From Phycisphaerales bacterium (GTDB lineage: Bacteria; Planctomycetota; Phycisphaerae; Tepidisphaerales; Tepidisphaeraceae), in contig JAQGHP010000188.1 of NCBI GenBank assembly GCA_028288775.1, positions 1 to 7,221 on the forward strand: a stretch of 7,221 bases of DNA, given 5' to 3'. The notes beneath the pieces were generated by a model. It had not been told where the DNA came from. It saw nothing but the letters and a program-made list of their open reading frames with translations, and made no database searches. Each line of letters begins with the position of its first letter. Positions within the stretch are counted from its first letter, which is position 1. Positions 5,181 through 7,221 of this stretch are shown piece after piece. Both the position numbers and the translations under genes were made by a program.

Positions 5181-5806
5181 TGAAATCAACGCCCGCCACC
5201 CGCCGCTACTCGCAGGGAGCCCGGGCTCAATCGGCCCTGGAAACCGCTCGGCGGATCGTCGATGCCTTTCTCGCGCTTCTGATGACGCAGTGGTTCGACG
5301 AAATCACGCTCGACCGCGTCGCGGCGGACGCCGGGGTTACCGTACAGACCGTGGTCCGCCGTTTCGGCGGCAAGGAGGGATTGCTGGCGGCGTCGGTCAA
5401 AACCCTCTCGGACCAAATCCACGCCCAACGCGCCACCCCACAGGGAGATATCGGGCGGGTGGCCGCCGGCGTCATCGCGGACTACGAAAAGACCGGCGAC
5501 GCCGTGATCCGCCTCTTGGCCCTGGAGCCTCGCCACCCCGCGCTGAAGGAAGTCCTCGATATCGGCCGCGGCGAACATCGCGATTGGGTCGCCAGCGCAT
5601 TCTCGCAAATGCTGGGCGCCCTGCCCGCCGCGGCCCGTGAGCGCGCGCTCGATGCGCTGATCACCGTCACGGACGTCTACGTCTGGAAGCTCTTACGCCG
5701 CGACATGGGGCGAAGCGTGCCCGCGGCCACCGCCGTGCTTAAACGCCTCATTCACGCTGCAATTTCCGAATTCTCGACAACACCCCGATCAGGAGAAATG
5801 TCATGA
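5180..5806 (+). CDS. TetR/AcrR-family transcriptional repressor
   Basis: This is a 208-residue regulator of the usual TetR length. Residues ~18-72 form the DNA-binding domain: helix ALETARRIVDAFLALL (19-34), then FDEITLDRVAADAGVTVQTVVRRFGGKEGLLAASV (39-73), with the recognition helix at about 53-62. FGGKEGLL is the conserved boundary to the ligand-binding domain (74-208), which has no recognisable substrate signature. The start is placed at ATG 5180; a frame extending to 5144 would run through the promoter and operator. No Shine-Dalgarno precedes the ATG, consistent with a leaderless message. The stop overlaps the start of the glycosyltransferase (ATGTCATGA), so both are co-transcribed and probably translationally coupled. 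The likely role is to sense a small molecule and release the operon encoding the enzyme that modifies it. Ligand unknown. Confidence 0.87.
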   Translation: MKSTPATRRYSQGARAQSALETARRIVDAFLALLMTQWFDEITLDRVAADAGVTVQTVVRRFGGKEGLLAASVKTLSDQIHAQRATPQGDIGRVAAGVIADYEKTGDAVIRLLALEPRHPALKEVLDIGRGEHRDWVASAFSQMLGALPAAARERALDALITVTDVYVWKLLRRDMGRSVPAATAVLKRLIHAAISEFSTTPRSGEMS

Positions 5807-7086
5807 CGAAGGAAACGAAGCCACAGAATTTTCTGTTCACCACCTGGGAAGGCGGCGGCAACGTCACGCCGATGCTGGAAGCCGTGCGCAAGCTCGTCGC
5901 CCGCGGCCACCGCGTGCGGGTCATGAGCGAGGAGTGCAACCGGTCCGAATCGGTGGCCGCCGGCGCTGCCTTCACCGCATGGAAGCGCGCCCCCAGCCGC
6001 AAGGAGCGATTGCCGGAAAGTCAGACATGCCGCGACTGGGCCGCGGCCACCCCGCAAGAGGGCCTTTTGAGCGTCATAAGGGACAACTGGTGCGGCCCCG
6101 CGCTTTCCTACGCCCGCGACGTCGTCGAAGAGCTGAAGCGCGAGCCGGCGGATCTCGTCGTCACCACCGAGGCGTTGTTCGGCGTCATGGTCGGCTGCGA
6201 AAGCATCGGGCAGCCATTCGCGACCTTCAGCGCCAACATCAGCCTGTCGCCCTTGCCGGGCATCCCGCCCCTCGGGCCCGGGCTAGCGCCGGCGCGCAAT
6301 GAGCAGGAACGCGCCATGCACGATGAGATCAGGAATGCGACGATCGCGATGTTCGACTCGGGCCTACCCGCACTCAACGCCGCACGGGCCGAGCTGGGGC
6401 TCGGCGCGCTCGAGCACCTGCTCGATCAGTTCCACGCGGCCCGCGTCGAGTTGCTGGCGACGAGCCGGGCGTTCGACTTCCCGTGCGACAGCCTTCCCGC
6501 CAAGGTCCGTTATGTCGGCCCGCAAATCGCCGACCCGAACTGGGCACAGTCGTGGGCATCGCCCTGGCCCACGACCGACACGCGCCCGCTCGTCGCCGTG
6601 GGATTCTCGACGACCTTCCAAAACCACGCGGCCGTCCTGCAAAACGTCATCGACGCCCTCGCCCCCCTCCCCGCCCGCGTCCTGATCACGCTCGGCGGTT
6701 CGATCAAGGCAAATGAACTGCGCGCCAGCGACAATTGCGTGCTAGTAGAAAGCGCCCCGCACTCCGCGGTGATGCGCGACGCGGCCCTCGTCATCACCCA
6801 TGGCGGCCACGGCACGGTCATGCGTGCCCTGCTCAGCCGCGTGCCAATGCTGGTCATCCCCCACGGCCGCGACCAGAACGACAACGCCGTCCGCATCACC
6901 GAGCGCAGCGCCGGCCTGTCGCTGATGCCCAACGCCTCCGCGGAAGAAATCCGCGCCGCGTGCCTGCGCCTCCTGAACGAACCGTCGTTCAAGGCCGCGG
7001 CGAAAGGCCTGGGCGACCTCGTTGCCAACGAGGCGGAAAACTCAACGCTCGTTAAAGAACTGGAAAAAGCCGCTGCGGCCCGCTAG
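5803..7086 (+). CDS. GT1-family (UGT/MGT-like) glycosyltransferase
   Basis: The 427-residue protein has the two Rossmann-like domains of GT-B, family 1 enzymes that move a sugar from an NDP-sugar to small acceptors such as macrolides, flavonoids or lipids. The C-terminal donor domain is clear: VLITLGGS (293-300), ESAPHSAVMRDAALVITHGGHGTVMRALL (316-344) and PMLVIPHGRDQNDNA (348-362), where H320, the HGGHGT loop and D357-Q358 bind the donor. The N-terminal domain begins FLFTTWEGGGNVTPMLEAVRKLVARGHRVRVM; the position of the usual catalytic His in the GHxxP motif is Asn20. AGGAG (5791-5795) lies 7 bases before ATG 5803, inside the end of tetR. No signal peptide or membrane segment is seen, so it is cytoplasmic. 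The tetR partnership suggests induction by its acceptor, for example detoxification by glycosylation. Family certain; acceptor unknown. Confidence 0.9.
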   Translation: MTKETKPQNFLFTTWEGGGNVTPMLEAVRKLVARGHRVRVMSEECNRSESVAAGAAFTAWKRAPSRKERLPESQTCRDWAAATPQEGLLSVIRDNWCGPALSYARDVVEELKREPADLVVTTEALFGVMVGCESIGQPFATFSANISLSPLPGIPPLGPGLAPARNEQERAMHDEIRNATIAMFDSGLPALNAARAELGLGALEHLLDQFHAARVELLATSRAFDFPCDSLPAKVRYVGPQIADPNWAQSWASPWPTTDTRPLVAVGFSTTFQNHAAVLQNVIDALAPLPARVLITLGGSIKANELRASDNCVLVESAPHSAVMRDAALVITHGGHGTVMRALLSRVPMLVIPHGRDQNDNAVRITERSAGLSLMPNASAEEIRAACLRLLNEPSFKAAAKGLGDLVANEAENSTLVKELEKAAAAR

Positions 7087-7221
7087 AGGAGCCGCAACCG
7101 CCAAGATTAGCGTAAGGACAGAATTCGGTTCAAATCCCGTCTCCCCGATTTGGTGAAGAAGAATACGCATTTCTGAGCGATAGCCACGCAGGTTATTGCT
7201 GGAGCGGGAGTTAACCGCTAA
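7087..7221. other. Gene-free right edge
   Basis: This stretch of 135 bases after the glycosyltransferase stop contains the right copy of the tRNA-like repeat. No terminator with a T-run and no convincing reading frame is visible. A gene could begin beyond the edge. Confidence 0.5.
7123..7148 (+). repeat. tRNA 3'-end-like direct repeat, right copy
   Basis: This is the direct partner of 1130-1155, 23 of 26 bases identical, offset 5993 bases. Here the loop reads GGTTCAAATCC, the standard form of a tRNA T-loop, followed by CGTCTCCCCGA as an acceptor-like 3' strand. It is followed by TTTGGTG rather than CCA, and the 5' part of a tRNA is missing upstream, so it is a fragment, not a gene. Confidence 0.55.

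Noticed and set aside
7073..7148. Complete tRNA gene at the right edge
   Set aside because: Only the T-loop and 3' acceptor-like part is present; no matching 5' acceptor, D-arm or anticodon arm can be drawn.
1..7221. CRISPR array, rRNA, intact insertion sequence or integrase
   Set aside because: No regularly spaced repeats, no rRNA-like conserved stretches and no transposase or recombinase motifs were found on either strand.

Overview
The window is about 60-65% GC. It has tightly packed bacterial genes, strong G/C third-position bias, one TTG and one GTG start, one probably leaderless gene, and a hopanoid-type gene pair at its left edge. The hopanoid genes, the DUF2314-ankyrin and barstar-like lone genes, and a GC-rich palindromic intergenic repeat point to a soil or freshwater Planctomycetota or Acidobacteriota type genome. 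This placement is inference; no rRNA or phylogenetic marker is present.

Left part, minus strand, 1-2596. Reading leftward, the genes are a small NTF2/SnoaL-like protein (2596-2231), a DUF2314 protein with C-terminal ankyrin repeats (2012-1191), the YdjC/HpnK-type deacetylase (1019-141), and the membrane-anchored N-terminus of the next gene (144-1). That last gene is most likely the glycosyltransferase HpnI and runs off the window. HpnI and HpnK act in succession on the side chain of bacteriohopanepolyols: HpnI adds N-acetylglucosamine and HpnK removes the acetyl group.

Middle part, plus strand, 2873-4222. A barstar-like inhibitor with no ribonuclease partner is followed by a 131-residue cupin very close to the acidobacterial Mn-dependent hydroxynitrile lyase type. 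Next come a GC-rich hairpin and the relic of an aldo/keto reductase that has kept only its first ~72 and last ~10 codons. The same hairpin sequence occurs at bases 1-23 in the opposite orientation.

Right part, 4278-7221. A minus-strand gene of unknown function with a very acidic linker (4278-5009) diverges from a TetR-GT1 operon. The TetR gene appears to have a good -35/-10 promoter, no leader and no ribosome binding site, with a perfect 7-3-7 palindrome covering the -10 and the start codon. Its stop overlaps the start of a GT1 glycosyltransferase. This is a compact self-regulated sugar-transfer module, perhaps for modifying small toxic molecules.

The least expected structural feature is a 26-base direct repeat (23/26 identical) resembling the 3' end of a tRNA. 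It lies at 1130-1155 and 7123-7148 and brackets almost exactly 6 kb of accessory genes, the geometry of an integrated island. No integrase is visible inside.
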